A stretch of 35,503 bases of DNA from Bacillota bacterium (GTDB taxonomy: Bacteria > Bacillota > Clostridia > Lachnospirales > Lachnospiraceae), in NCBI GenBank assembly GCA_023399455.1, contig JAEWPN010000235.1, positions 1 through 35,503 of the forward strand, written 5' to 3'. A program made the translations under genes and the position numbers. The notes under the pieces were generated by a model. It searched no databases. It was given only the letters and a program-made list of their open reading frames with translations, and had not been told where the DNA came from. The stretch's first letter is position 1. Each line of letters begins with the position of its first letter. Of the stretch, positions 1 to 9,247 are shown in pieces.

Positions 1-24
1 AAATATGGATTTATAAGAGAATAA
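1..24 (+). CDS. Possible C-terminal tail of an upstream gene, perhaps coaD (partial)
   Basis: Frame 1 is open from the window edge and reads KYGFIRE followed by a TAA at 22-24. Phosphopantetheine adenylyltransferase (CoaD) often precedes this coiled-coil/amidase/ylbJ cluster in Clostridia. Only seven codons are visible, so the identity is inferred from context alone and the frame itself could be fortuitous. Confidence 0.3.
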   Translation, partial: KYGFIRE

Positions 25-63
25 AATTGTCATGCGCGGCTGACCGCAATAGGAGATTTGTAT

Positions 64-675
64 ATGAGCAGTAGAATCGAACAATTGATAGACGAGATAG
101 AGGAATATATTGACAGTTGTAAATATCAACCTTTATCCAATACGAAAATAATTGTAAACAAAGAGGAAATTGACGAATTGCTCAGAGAGCTTCGCATGAA
201 AACTCCCGATGAAATCAAGCGCTATCAGAAAATCATAAGCAACAAGGAAGCCATTTTGAACGATGCACGTTCCAAAGCGGAGGCCCTGATTAACGAAGCC
301 ACAATGCATACTAACGAACTTATTAATGAGCACGAAATTATGCAGCAGGCATATGCGCAGGCTAATGAGGTGGTTACGCTGGCGTCACATCAGGCGCAGG
401 AGATTTTGGACAATGCTACAATAGAAGCCAACAACATTCGGTCCGCGGTAATGCAGTATGCGGATGAGATGTTAGCGAATCTTGAGAACTTAATCGCACA
501 GACAGCCAACATGACTACCGCACATTATGAGAGTTTTGTCAATAACCTAAACAGTTATGCTGAAATCGTGAGGGCGAACAGAGCGGAGTTAAATCCTCAG
601 GAAGAGGATGATTTATTGAAGGAAGGTGTAGGAGATGCCGAAGCGGAATCTCTGAATCTCGATTTGCTGAAGTGA
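64..675 (+). CDS. Coiled-coil protein of unknown function, V-ATPase E/F-ATPase b-like helix
   Basis: This is a 203-residue soluble, highly charged protein. The ATG at 64 is chosen because AGGAG at 51-55 lies 8 nt upstream; an in-frame TTG at 58 is too close to that site. Residues about 50-160 are Ala/Glu/Asn-rich helix with heptad-like repeats (for example AEALINEATMHTNELI and AQEILDNATIEANNI), resembling the stalk helices of ATP synthase subunit b or E, but no ATPase genes are nearby. The C-terminus is acidic. No signal peptide or membrane segment is seen. In related Clostridia a protein like this sits between coaD and the amidase/ylbJ genes. A cell-envelope or DivIVA-like scaffold role is possible, but the function is not established. 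Confidence 0.8.
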   Translation: MSSRIEQLIDEIEEYIDSCKYQPLSNTKIIVNKEEIDELLRELRMKTPDEIKRYQKIISNKEAILNDARSKAEALINEATMHTNELINEHEIMQQAYAQANEVVTLASHQAQEILDNATIEANNIRSAVMQYADEMLANLENLIAQTANMTTAHYESFVNNLNSYAEIVRANRAELNPQEEDDLLKEGVGDAEAESLNLDLLK

Positions 676-692
676 AAACAACGATCTATTTG

Positions 693-724
693 AACCGGCT
701 TCGCCTTTGACGGAGCCGGTTTTA
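693..724 (+). terminator. Rho-independent terminator after the coiled-coil gene
   Basis: The arms AACCGGCT (693-700) and AGCCGGTT (714-721) pair perfectly. Three further inner pairs (one G-T wobble) leave a 7-nt loop. The arm ends in a short T run. It lies 17 bases after the stop codon and 35 bases before the next start, so it partly insulates the amidase gene. Confidence 0.75.
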
Positions 725-758
725 TATATGGAGGAAACGGTAAGAAACGAGGAGGGTT

Positions 759-2111
759 ATGAGAAAGACAGCGGTATATGTTTTAGCGGGAATTTTGATG
801 TTCTTTGGCGGAAGCCTGAATGTCCACGGCGCACAGCCGGGCCAGCAGGATACGGAAACTGCACAATCGGCTGAGATCGCGCAGGAGGAGGCGCCTCCTA
901 TTGTAGTAGTGCTGGATCCAGGGCACGGCGGAGAGAATCTGGGAGCAGAATACGAGGCGTATACAGAAAAGTATATGACCATGACGGTGGCGAAGTCCAT
1001 GAAGGCAGAGCTTGAAAAATATGAAGGAATCACTGTTTATCTGACGAGAGAAGGGGATAAAGATATGACCCTCGAAGAGAGGGTAGACTTTGCCAAGTCC
1101 GTGAATGCAGATTTTTTATTCTGCCTGCATTTCAATATGTCTGTGAAACACGATCTGTTCGGAGCGGAGGTGTGGATTTCCGCATTCGATAATGAATATC
1201 AAAAGGGCTATACATTCGCCAGTGCAGAAATGGATATGTTGACGGAACTGGGACTTTATTCCAGAGGAATTAAGACGAAATTAAACGACGAAGGTTCGGA
1301 TTATTATGGGATTCTTCGCCACGCTACGGAAAATGACCTTCCGGCGGCGCTCATTGAACACTGCCATCTGGATCAGGAAAACGATAAAGAATTTTATAAC
1401 TCTCAGGAGAAGCTGGAGAAGTTCGGTATTTTAGACGCTACTGCAGTAGCTAGATATTATGGACTGAAATCGGATATCCTTGGCGTAGACTACAGCAGTT
1501 ATCAAAATGTAGAGATACCCGTTCCTGCCTCTCCCGTAAAGCCGGACGATACAAAACCGGATATCTGCATCATCGATGTGAAGGATGTGAACGAGGAGAA
1601 CGGTGACGTTACCGTAAGCCTCTCGGCACAAGATTATGACAGCTATATGCTCTATTATTCCTATAGCTATGACGGAGGATTGACCTTTTCCGATTTGCAG
1701 AAGTGGGAAGAGGGAGAGGATACCATAAGCTTTACTATGAACGTGCCTTCCGGCACGCTTCCTGAAATCGTGGTGAATGCGTATAATGGCTTCGACAAGT
1801 TCACCGAGAGCAACCATATACACCTTTCTTCCTTAATTTATGGCGAACCTGAAACGGAAGAAGCCGTAGAGGCGAGCAATATGAATGCAGGCTCATCCGC
1901 AGGCGAAGAGGAGCTCGGCTCTATAGAAGCGCCGGAAGAACAGCAGGATAACAACTTGAAGGAAAAGGCTCCGAAGGAAGAAAAAGAAATAACAGTAATC
2001 TATTTCCTTCAAGTGATCTTGATCTGTATTGCCATTTTATTCGTGCTCTTTTCCTTTGCCATGATTTTGATTTCCGCACGCTCAAAGAAGAAAAGAAGAC
2101 GGAGAAAATAA
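759..2111 (+). CDS. N-acetylmuramoyl-L-alanine amidase (Amidase_3) with C-terminal membrane anchor
   Basis: This 450-residue zinc amidase should cleave the bond between MurNAc and the L-Ala of peptidoglycan stem peptides. A signal peptide occupies residues 1-24 (MRKTA then a hydrophobic stretch ending VHGA). The Amidase_3 domain covers about 48-237: VVLDPGHGG carries the first zinc His, CLHFN the second, and ALIEH the catalytic Glu. About 245-370 looks like a beta-sandwich/Ig-like region, followed by an acidic linker. A hydrophobic helix at about 412-440 is followed by a KKKRRRRK tail. The protein is therefore probably exported but held at the membrane, which is unusual for this family. The start has AGGAGG only 3 nt upstream. 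The 3' end overlaps the convergent ylbJ gene by 30 bases. A role in sporulation or daughter-cell separation is plausible but not shown. Confidence 0.9.
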   Translation: MRKTAVYVLAGILMFFGGSLNVHGAQPGQQDTETAQSAEIAQEEAPPIVVVLDPGHGGENLGAEYEAYTEKYMTMTVAKSMKAELEKYEGITVYLTREGDKDMTLEERVDFAKSVNADFLFCLHFNMSVKHDLFGAEVWISAFDNEYQKGYTFASAEMDMLTELGLYSRGIKTKLNDEGSDYYGILRHATENDLPAALIEHCHLDQENDKEFYNSQEKLEKFGILDATAVARYYGLKSDILGVDYSSYQNVEIPVPASPVKPDDTKPDICIIDVKDVNEENGDVTVSLSAQDYDSYMLYYSYSYDGGLTFSDLQKWEEGEDTISFTMNVPSGTLPEIVVNAYNGFDKFTESNHIHLSSLIYGEPETEEAVEASNMNAGSSAGEEELGSIEAPEEQQDNNLKEKAPKEEKEITVIYFLQVILICIAILFVLFSFAMILISARSKKKRRRRK

Positions 2112-3056
2112 AAACCACATTCCGTAGTACACCGCTGTAATAGCACTCAGCGCCAGCTTATGCAAAATATAGCTTTTTAAAGACAGCCCAGTATCCTTAA
2201 TCATGCTGTAAGTCTGGGCGATGCAGGAAAAGCCTCCGAAGGGCAGAATGAGCAGGATGACCAGAGGCGCAGAACTTCCCATACGGCTTATTCCACTTGT
2301 GATTTCCAGCAGACAGTTTATAAGTGCACAGAGATGTATACCGAACAAGTATTTGTTATACAGAAAAAACTGTGGAATTAGATTTAACAGGTTGAACAGG
2401 ACCATATATCCTCCCAGCTTTGAGATGCCGTACAGGCCGGACATGATGGAATCGTCCAGCGCGTCCAAAAGAGTGTCCGTTTGCTTTGTTTCAGCAGCGG
2501 ACAGCATCATCGGTGCCCGCTTCCCTACAGGATTCATGTTTTTATAGAGGGTATACCTTAACAGGATACCATATAAAAAAGGAAGTCCATACATCCCAAG
2601 TACATAGGGAACCCTTTTTTGCAGGCCGAGAACAGGAAGTACGAAGCTCATAAAATAGATGGGGCCGATATTGTTGCAAAAAGCCAGCAGAAACTGGGCT
2701 TCTTCTTGCGACAGCTTACCTCTGGAAAGCAAATCAGCGATAACCTTCGCTCCCATGGGAAAGCCACATAAGAAGCCGATGACCAGCGTATAAATACCGT
2801 TAGGGCTGATGGACAGCAATGGCTTAAGAATAGGGGTTAACACACGCACGAAACTTTCCGTCAGATTCAAGCGGATCATAATTCCTGTCAAAATCATAAA
2901 CGGCAGGAGTGTAGGTATCATTCTGTTGAACCATAGCTGCAAGCCGATAAAGGAGTAGGAAAGACTTTCCGCAGGAAAAGTCAAAAGTAATAGCGTTAAA
3001 AAAAAGAAAAAAACTGTGAGCAAAAAAGTTTTTAGATTTTTCTTCAAAAATATCAC
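2082..3056 (-). CDS. ylbJ: Sporulation integral membrane protein YlbJ
   Basis: This is a polytopic membrane protein of 324 residues with about eight hydrophobic segments and the nucleoside-transporter 'gate' type motif GFLCGFPMGAKVIADL near the middle. It matches YlbJ, a SigE-dependent protein needed for spore cortex formation in Bacillus subtilis, where it is about 400 residues; this copy is shorter. The GTG at 3056 gives MIFLKKNLKT; an in-frame TTG three codons later has a GGTGA upstream and could be the true start. It is transcribed towards the amidase, and the two stop codons lie inside each other's genes. The start faces the divergent pseudouridine synthase, with only 75 bases between starts, so their promoters must be interleaved. 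Confidence 0.85.
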   Translation of the reverse strand: MIFLKKNLKTFLLTVFFFFLTLLLLTFPAESLSYSFIGLQLWFNRMIPTLLPFMILTGIMIRLNLTESFVRVLTPILKPLLSISPNGIYTLVIGFLCGFPMGAKVIADLLSRGKLSQEEAQFLLAFCNNIGPIYFMSFVLPVLGLQKRVPYVLGMYGLPFLYGILLRYTLYKNMNPVGKRAPMMLSAAETKQTDTLLDALDDSIMSGLYGISKLGGYMVLFNLLNLIPQFFLYNKYLFGIHLCALINCLLEITSGISRMGSSAPLVILLILPFGGFSCIAQTYSMIKDTGLSLKSYILHKLALSAITAVYYGMWFLFSPSSFLL

Positions 3057-3131
3057 CGCAGATCGAAAATGAAGTATATTACAGTTATATGTGCGGGTAC
3101 AGGAAATAAGAATGGAAGAAAGGCTGAGGGA

Positions 3132-3851
3132 ATGTTGCGTTTGGATAAATTTTTGTGCGAAATGAATATCGGCAGCCGAAGTCAGGTGAAGCTTTATTTA
3201 AAGCAGGGCTTAGTGACGGTAAACGGCGAGATCATAACCAAACCCGAAACGAAGGTGGATGAGAATAAAGATGAGGTTGCTTTTAAGGGAGCATCCTGCC
3301 GCTACAGAAGGTATGTATATTATATGCTGAATAAGCCGCAGGACATAGTATCCGCCACTAAAGATAACTTAAACGTCACGGTAACGGAACTTTTGAAGGA
3401 TACCGGCTATATGGATTTATTTCCGGTAGGACGGCTGGACAAGGATACGGAAGGTCTTTTGCTCATGACCAATGACGGGGCGCTGGCTCACGATCTGCTT
3501 TCTCCTAAAAAACATGTGAAAAAGGTTTACTTTGCAAGGTTGGAGCGAGCCCTTACGGAGGAGGACGTACGTCTGCTGGAACAGGGGGTGGACATCGGAG
3601 AAGAGAAATATACGCTTCCCGCCCGGGTGGAGATTTTGCCTGATCAATGTATTCATCTGACGATTACAGAAGGAAAATTCCATCAGGTAAAGCGTATGCT
3701 GAATGCGGTGGGCAACAACGTCTTGTATTTAAAGAGGGTCGTTATGGGAAGCCTGAGGTTAGACGAAGGATTAAGGCCGGGAGAATATCGGGAATTGACA
3801 ACGGAAGAAATACAATGCCTGAAGCAAAAAGGTTGCGGAGAAAAAGGATGA
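3132..3851 (+). CDS. RsuA/RluB-family rRNA pseudouridine synthase
   Basis: This 239-residue protein has an N-terminal S4 RNA-binding domain (LRLDKFLCEMNIGSRSQVKL, residues 2-48) and an RsuA-family catalytic domain. The motif GRLDKDTEGLLL places the catalytic Asp at residue 103. It isomerises a uridine in small- or large-subunit rRNA. The ATG at 3132 is preferred because the S4 domain begins directly after it and AAAGG lies 9 nt upstream. A longer frame back to 3069 adds a non-homologous leader. The last codon overlaps the start of the transglutaminase-like gene (ATGA), so the two are translationally coupled. RsuA and RluB cannot be told apart reliably here. Confidence 0.88.
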   Translation: MLRLDKFLCEMNIGSRSQVKLYLKQGLVTVNGEIITKPETKVDENKDEVAFKGASCRYRRYVYYMLNKPQDIVSATKDNLNVTVTELLKDTGYMDLFPVGRLDKDTEGLLLMTNDGALAHDLLSPKKHVKKVYFARLERALTEEDVRLLEQGVDIGEEKYTLPARVEILPDQCIHLTITEGKFHQVKRMLNAVGNNVLYLKRVVMGSLRLDEGLRPGEYRELTTEEIQCLKQKGCGEKG

Positions 3852-5347
3852 AATATGTAAAAAAACTGCTATATTTATTTCTAGGAATACTTTCTCTTTT
3901 AAACTTAATCATAATTATAAGTGCGTTTAATCCGGATTTTTCGGATAGGCTCTCGGATTTTTTGTATTCTCATGACATTTTACCTCAGGAAACCCTCCAG
4001 GAGGAAATAGAAGTCCCTAAGGAACTGTCGGTATCGGATGCTGCGGGAGATACGCATGCTTATACTTCTGATGAACTACTAAGTGATATTTCGGAAATCG
4101 GAAAAGATGATTTGCCGGAAGACGGCTCCTACATTCCTCCGGAAAAATCTGTAGTAGAAGTTCCGGAAGAGGTTGCTGATAAAAGCGGATATGTTCCCGT
4201 TCAGGATACAAACGAGCAGGTTGATGATAACGAAGCGCAGGATTTAGAGAACCAGCTTGCTTATGGTGAAACCGGCGACGGCCTGACCTTCAATACGGAA
4301 CTTTATCCTTATTATGGTATGCTGGACGCGCCGCTGCAAAAGCTCTACCGTCAGATATATGCCAACGCAATGGCTTTAAACGGAATATTCACTCCGGTAG
4401 AGAAGGTAGGGATACAACAGCTTAGGAACGTTTTTATGGCAGTGTTCAATGACCATCCTGAAATTTTCTGGATGGACTCTGCGTACCGGGGCAGGTTTTC
4501 GGCAGGAGGCATCTGTATGCAAATCGTTCTGCAGTTTAACCAGACCGCAGATAACCTATCGGCATCTAAAGCCGAGTTCGAAGAAGCTGCCGAGGAAATT
4601 TTAAGCGGTGCACGAAATATGGGGAGTGACTATGAAAAAGAGGTATATGTTCACGATGCCTTACTGGACAGGATTCAGTATAATATGGCCGCGCCTCTTA
4701 ATCAGACAGCCTACAGTGCATTAGTAAACGAACAAACGGTATGTGCGGGTTATGCACGGGCTTTTCAGTATTTAATGGAGCAGCTTGGGGTACCTTGTTA
4801 TTATTGTACGGGCTATGCCGGCCAAAATCACGCTTGGAATATCATCAAGCTGGATGGGGAGTTCTATAACGTGGATTCCACCTGGAACGATACGGATCCT
4901 AATACTTATGATTATTTCAATAAAACAGACGGATATTTTGCTGTCACTCACGTCAGGGAGGACTTATCAGTGTATTTGCCCGCTTGTAACGGACAAAAGT
5001 ACCAAGCGCAGGAAAACGAAGCGCAGAGCGCATCGGACAGCAGGAGGAGTCTGGATGATATCGGATTTTCCTCAGATGCAGTGCTTACCGGTCTGGAGGA
5101 TTATTATCAGAACTGCTATAACAATATTATGCAAAGCGGCGGTTCCGTTCAGTTCCAGAACGTAGTGGACAGCGCCGATTTATGGCAGCAATGCTATGAC
5201 GCTTATAACAGCGGGGTATATGCCGATGCTTATATGAACCAAGTTCTATCGGAGCTGAATGCGTCCTCCTGCCAAGTGGATGTCCAGGCGGAAGAGCTTT
5301 CAGGCGGGAAAGTACTGCTGACCCATAATATAACGGTGAATTATTAA
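3848..5347 (+). CDS. Membrane-anchored transglutaminase-like protein
   Basis: This is a 499-residue secreted or membrane-tethered protein. Residues 1-25 form an N-terminal signal anchor (MKYVKKLLYLFLGILSLLNL). About 40-135 is acidic, low complexity and probably disordered. A transglutaminase-like core follows at about 230-370, with the Cys-His-Asp triad at C299 (VCAGYA), H328 (QNHAWN) and D343 (NVDSTWND). Such domains in bacterial exoproteins act as proteases, peptide cyclases or cross-linkers; the substrate is unknown. The start overlaps the previous stop (ATGA) and has GGAG 7 nt upstream. Coupling to a pseudouridine synthase gives no functional clue. The C-terminal 130 residues have no fold I recognise. 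Confidence 0.85.
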   Translation: MKYVKKLLYLFLGILSLLNLIIIISAFNPDFSDRLSDFLYSHDILPQETLQEEIEVPKELSVSDAAGDTHAYTSDELLSDISEIGKDDLPEDGSYIPPEKSVVEVPEEVADKSGYVPVQDTNEQVDDNEAQDLENQLAYGETGDGLTFNTELYPYYGMLDAPLQKLYRQIYANAMALNGIFTPVEKVGIQQLRNVFMAVFNDHPEIFWMDSAYRGRFSAGGICMQIVLQFNQTADNLSASKAEFEEAAEEILSGARNMGSDYEKEVYVHDALLDRIQYNMAAPLNQTAYSALVNEQTVCAGYARAFQYLMEQLGVPCYYCTGYAGQNHAWNIIKLDGEFYNVDSTWNDTDPNTYDYFNKTDGYFAVTHVREDLSVYLPACNGQKYQAQENEAQSASDSRRSLDDIGFSSDAVLTGLEDYYQNCYNNIMQSGGSVQFQNVVDSADLWQQCYDAYNSGVYADAYMNQVLSELNASSCQVDVQAEELSGGKVLLTHNITVNY

Positions 5348-5350
5348 TGT

Positions 5351-5379
5351 TTGCTCTATAGGGACATACGTGATATGAT
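5351..5379 (+). promoter_or_regulatory. SigA promoter with extended -10 for the membrane/spermidine-synthase-like gene
   Basis: The -35 TTGCTC (5351-5356), a 17-base spacer and the -10 TATGAT (5374-5379), preceded by TGA as an extended -10, lie immediately after the transglutaminase stop. This predicts an untranslated leader of about 85 bases. A GGGACA/TGTCCC inverted pair (5361-5366 and 5390-5395) lies around the predicted start point. Confidence 0.6.
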
Positions 5380-5471
5380 TAATTGAATTGTCCCGGAAGA
5401 TAAGATAATGCATCATAAATTAAGGCGCAGACAAAAGAAATAAAGGGGAAAAAGAAGAAGCAGGAGACAGC

Positions 5472-7106
5472 ATGGGAACAAGAAACATTTTGAAAAACAA
5501 GTATTATCTTTATATGACGGAATTCTTTGCGGGAACGGCAGTAATGGCAGTAGAGCTGGGCGCCAGCAGGCTGTTAGCGCCTTATTTCAGTTCTTCCCAG
5601 ATCGTATGGACAATTATCATAGGCACTATTATGATCGCCATGGCTTTAGGAAATATATGGGGAGGCCGGAGTGCAGATAGGAATCCGGATCCGGACAAGC
5701 TGTATATGAGATTAATTATTGCCGCTATTTGGATTGCAGCGATTCCTCTTGTTGGCAAATATATTATACTGGGAATATCTGCGGTGCTGGTATTTACGGT
5801 CAATAATAACTTTTTGATTCTGGCGGGCTTCATTGCCTGTATGGTCATATTCGTTTTTCCGCTTTTTTTACTCGGAACGGTAACGCCGTCACTAGTGAAA
5901 TATACGGTGGAGAGCTTGGATGACAGCGGCAAGACTGTAGGAACCTTAGGCGCCTTCAACACTATAGGAAGTATTATCGGAACCTTCATGCCAACCTTTG
6001 TCACCATTCCGGCGGTTGGAACCTCCATTACCTTTTTGATTTTCTCGGGTATCCTGCTTGTTCTCGGACTGGTATATTTCTTTAGCAAGAAGAAAAAAGG
6101 GAAGGCCTGTGCTGCAGCAACTGTGCTTTTTGTACTATGCGGCATCTTCGGGAACTCGGACAGTTTCGCCTTTTGGGAAAAGAATCTGGTTTACGAGGGG
6201 GAATCCATTTACAACTATTTGCAGGTGAAGGAAACCGATGACAGTGTTATCCTTTCCACGAACGTATTATTCGGGGTGCAGTCGATCATGAAAAAAGACG
6301 ACTCCCTCACCGGGATGTATTACGATTATGCTCTTGCCGCACCCGTCATGGCAGGCATTGCCGAGCGCGGAGAAGGGGATATACTTATTCTTGGGATGGG
6401 TACGGGAACATATGCCAAACAGTGTATGAAGTATTTTGATAACATAAACGTGGAAGGTGTGGAAATCGACCAAAAGATTACGGATTTGGCGAGAGAATAT
6501 TTTGAATTGCCCGATGCGGTCAACGTGACGACTTGCGACGGCCGCGCTTACCTTCAAGCAATAGACGATAAATATGATGTCATCATGGTAGACGCCTATC
6601 AGGATATTACGATTCCCTTCCAGATGTCTTCCATAGAGTTTTTTACTATGGTAAAGGAGCATTTAAAGGATAACGGAGTGATGGTGGTAAATATGAATAT
6701 GCATTCTGAAGAAAAAGGTAATATTAATGATTATCTTTCGGATACTATCGCGAACGTCTTCCCCCATGTATTCACGGTAAATGTTAAGGGTGCTACTAAC
6801 AGAGAGCTTTTTGCCACATTAAATGAGGATGCGGCGGAGTATTTGAAAATGAGTGCCGATGTAAATTCTGAACATAATAAAGACTATGTCGCTGAAATTA
6901 ACAACGAAGAGCTGGCGGCTATGATAAGGATTGTAGACGCAGGACTTACGGTTTATGAAAAGGGAGAATATCTTCTGACCGACGATAAGGCTCCGGTGGA
7001 GCTGCTTGGAATGAGCGTAATCGATGGATTGATTCGGGATGAAATCGGCTATTATAAGGAAATTTTTAAAGAGCAGGGCATTTCCGGTCTGTTGAACCAA
7101 ATGTAG
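5472..7106 (+). CDS. Fused polytopic membrane protein / spermidine synthase-like methyltransferase fold
   Basis: The protein has 544 residues. The N-terminal half (about 10-235) carries seven or eight hydrophobic helices of the 'fused MFS/spermidine synthase' type, including GASRLLAPYF and GNIWGGRSADR. The C-terminal half is a Rossmann SAM/polyamine-synthase fold with the glycine loop GMGTG at 308-312, acidic E331/D333 after strand 2 (VEID) and CDGRAYL. The canonical synthase loop with an Asp-Ser-Thr-Asp-Pro pattern is replaced by DAYQD, so true spermidine synthesis is doubtful. The start has AGGAG 5 nt upstream, and the gene has its own promoter. The likely role is transport linked to, or sensing of, a small amine or SAM-like molecule; this is inference. 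Confidence 0.85.
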   Translation: MGTRNILKNKYYLYMTEFFAGTAVMAVELGASRLLAPYFSSSQIVWTIIIGTIMIAMALGNIWGGRSADRNPDPDKLYMRLIIAAIWIAAIPLVGKYIILGISAVLVFTVNNNFLILAGFIACMVIFVFPLFLLGTVTPSLVKYTVESLDDSGKTVGTLGAFNTIGSIIGTFMPTFVTIPAVGTSITFLIFSGILLVLGLVYFFSKKKKGKACAAATVLFVLCGIFGNSDSFAFWEKNLVYEGESIYNYLQVKETDDSVILSTNVLFGVQSIMKKDDSLTGMYYDYALAAPVMAGIAERGEGDILILGMGTGTYAKQCMKYFDNINVEGVEIDQKITDLAREYFELPDAVNVTTCDGRAYLQAIDDKYDVIMVDAYQDITIPFQMSSIEFFTMVKEHLKDNGVMVVNMNMHSEEKGNINDYLSDTIANVFPHVFTVNVKGATNRELFATLNEDAAEYLKMSADVNSEHNKDYVAEINNEELAAMIRIVDAGLTVYEKGEYLLTDDKAPVELLGMSVIDGLIRDEIGYYKEIFKEQGISGLLNQM

Positions 7107-7153
7107 CTTATAGATATTGAGAATTATTTTCTGTAAAAATATTTCGTACCATC

Positions 7154-7182
7154 TTGTAATTTTTTAAAGTAGTTGTTATAAT
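7154..7182 (+). promoter_or_regulatory. Enolase promoter, extended -10
   Basis: The -35 TTGTAA (7154-7159) and a perfect -10 TATAAT (7177-7182) are 17 bases apart. TG at 7174-7175 makes an extended -10 (TGTTATAAT). The predicted start near 7190 gives a leader of about 140 bases. The strength fits a highly expressed glycolytic gene. Confidence 0.8.
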
Positions 7183-7192
7183 AATGTAAGTG

Positions 7193-7208
7193 GTTAGTTC
7201 TCGCTAAC
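7193..7208. promoter_or_regulatory. GTTAG-N6-CTAAC dyad at the enolase transcription start
   Basis: GTTAG (7193-7197) and CTAAC (7204-7208) are separated by six bases and begin about 10 bases downstream of the -10. The same half-sites with the same 6-base spacing overlap the feo promoter in this window, so this is a candidate operator for the DtxR-family regulator. It could instead be a small hairpin at the 5' end of the enolase mRNA. Confidence 0.45.
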
Positions 7209-7211
7209 TAA

Positions 7212-8612
<1,401 letters not shown>

Positions 8613-8633
8613 CTTATAATTTTCAGGACACGA

Positions 8634-8668
8634 AAATCCGCACCCGTTTAAGCGAGTGCGGATTTCTT
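8634..8668. terminator. Bidirectional terminator between eno and the DtxR-family gene
   Basis: The arms AAATCCGCAC (8634-8643) and GTGCGGATTT (8656-8665) pair perfectly, with two additional inner pairs across a mismatch. The A- and T-rich ends on both strands suit the two convergent genes. Confidence 0.8.
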
Positions 8669-8725
8669 ATGGCCTTTATTTTGTTTTATGTTCCTATATG
8701 ACTTTATGTGGTTCGTATGCTGCGG

Positions 8726-9085
8726 TTATTTAATATACTTCTTGATTGCCTCAAAACTTTCCGCACTGATAACATGCTCGATGCGACAGGCGTCGTCGGC
8801 AGCGGTCTTTTTATCCACACCAAGCTTCACCAGCCAGGAGGAGAGCAGCTCGTGGCGTTCATATATTATATCGGCGATTTCCCGGCCCGCTGTGGTAAGC
8901 TGGATGAATCCTTCCTTGGATACGGTTATATATTCTTTTTCACGCAGGTTTTTCATCGCCACACTGACGCTGGACTTCTTGAACCCCAGTTCCTCGGCGA
9001 CGTCCACGGAACGTACTACCGGATGGGATTTGCTCAATATTAAAATAGTTTCTAAATAGTTTTCTGCTGATTCGTTTATATGCAT
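8726..9085 (-). CDS. DtxR/MntR-family metal-dependent repressor, probably iron-responsive
   Basis: This is a 119-residue regulator with an N-terminal winged helix (residues 1-65; VRSVDVAEELGFKKSSVSVAMKNL) and a helical metal-binding/dimerisation domain. There is no SH3-like third domain. Candidate metal ligands are N9, E12, H78, C100, E103 and H104. The C-R-I-E-H order matches the Cys of DtxR/IdeR (iron) rather than the Glu of MntR (manganese), while N9 takes the place of DtxR Met10 / MntR Asp8. The ATG at 9085 is chosen because GAGGT lies about 7 nt upstream; a longer frame to 9115 would bury that site. The gene diverges from feoA-feoA-feoB, so it is the likely repressor of ferrous iron uptake and of itself. 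Confidence 0.9.
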   Translation of the reverse strand: MHINESAENYLETILILSKSHPVVRSVDVAEELGFKKSSVSVAMKNLREKEYITVSKEGFIQLTTAGREIADIIYERHELLSSWLVKLGVDKKTAADDACRIEHVISAESFEAIKKYIK

Positions 9086-9127
9086 AATTTTTACCTCAAT
9101 TTTGATAAGATTCAATGAAAAAAGATG

Positions 9128-9193
9128 AAAATAAAATATCGGGTCCCCCTGTCAAATTGCTATTATTATAGCATATGTTACCAAAAACAGCAA
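9128..9193 (-). promoter_or_regulatory. Two candidate promoters for the DtxR-family gene
   Basis: Reading the minus strand, the distal promoter has -35 TTGCTG (9193-9188), 17 bases, and -10 TATAAT (9170-9165) with TG one base upstream (extended -10). The proximal one has -35 TTGACA (9155-9150), 16 bases, and -10 TATTTT (9133-9128). The distal one has the better -10. No GTTAG/CTAAC dyad lies within either. Confidence 0.5.
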
Positions 9194-9218
9194 ATTATAA
9201 AAAGTGTTTATAAAAATC

Positions 9219-9247
9219 TTGACAATCATTTTAAGTTAGAATATACT
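9219..9247 (+). promoter_or_regulatory. feo operon promoter
   Basis: A perfect -35 TTGACA (9219-9224), a 17-base spacer and the -10 TATACT (9242-9247) give a strong SigA promoter. Transcription should start near 9254, leaving a leader of about 64 bases before the first feoA. A strong promoter under tight repression is expected for iron uptake. Confidence 0.85.

Noticed and set aside
8688..9059. Plus-strand reading frames of 111-123 codons over the DtxR-family gene
   Set aside because: They are antisense shadows of a clear helix-turn-helix gene and lack ribosome binding sites and recognisable domains.
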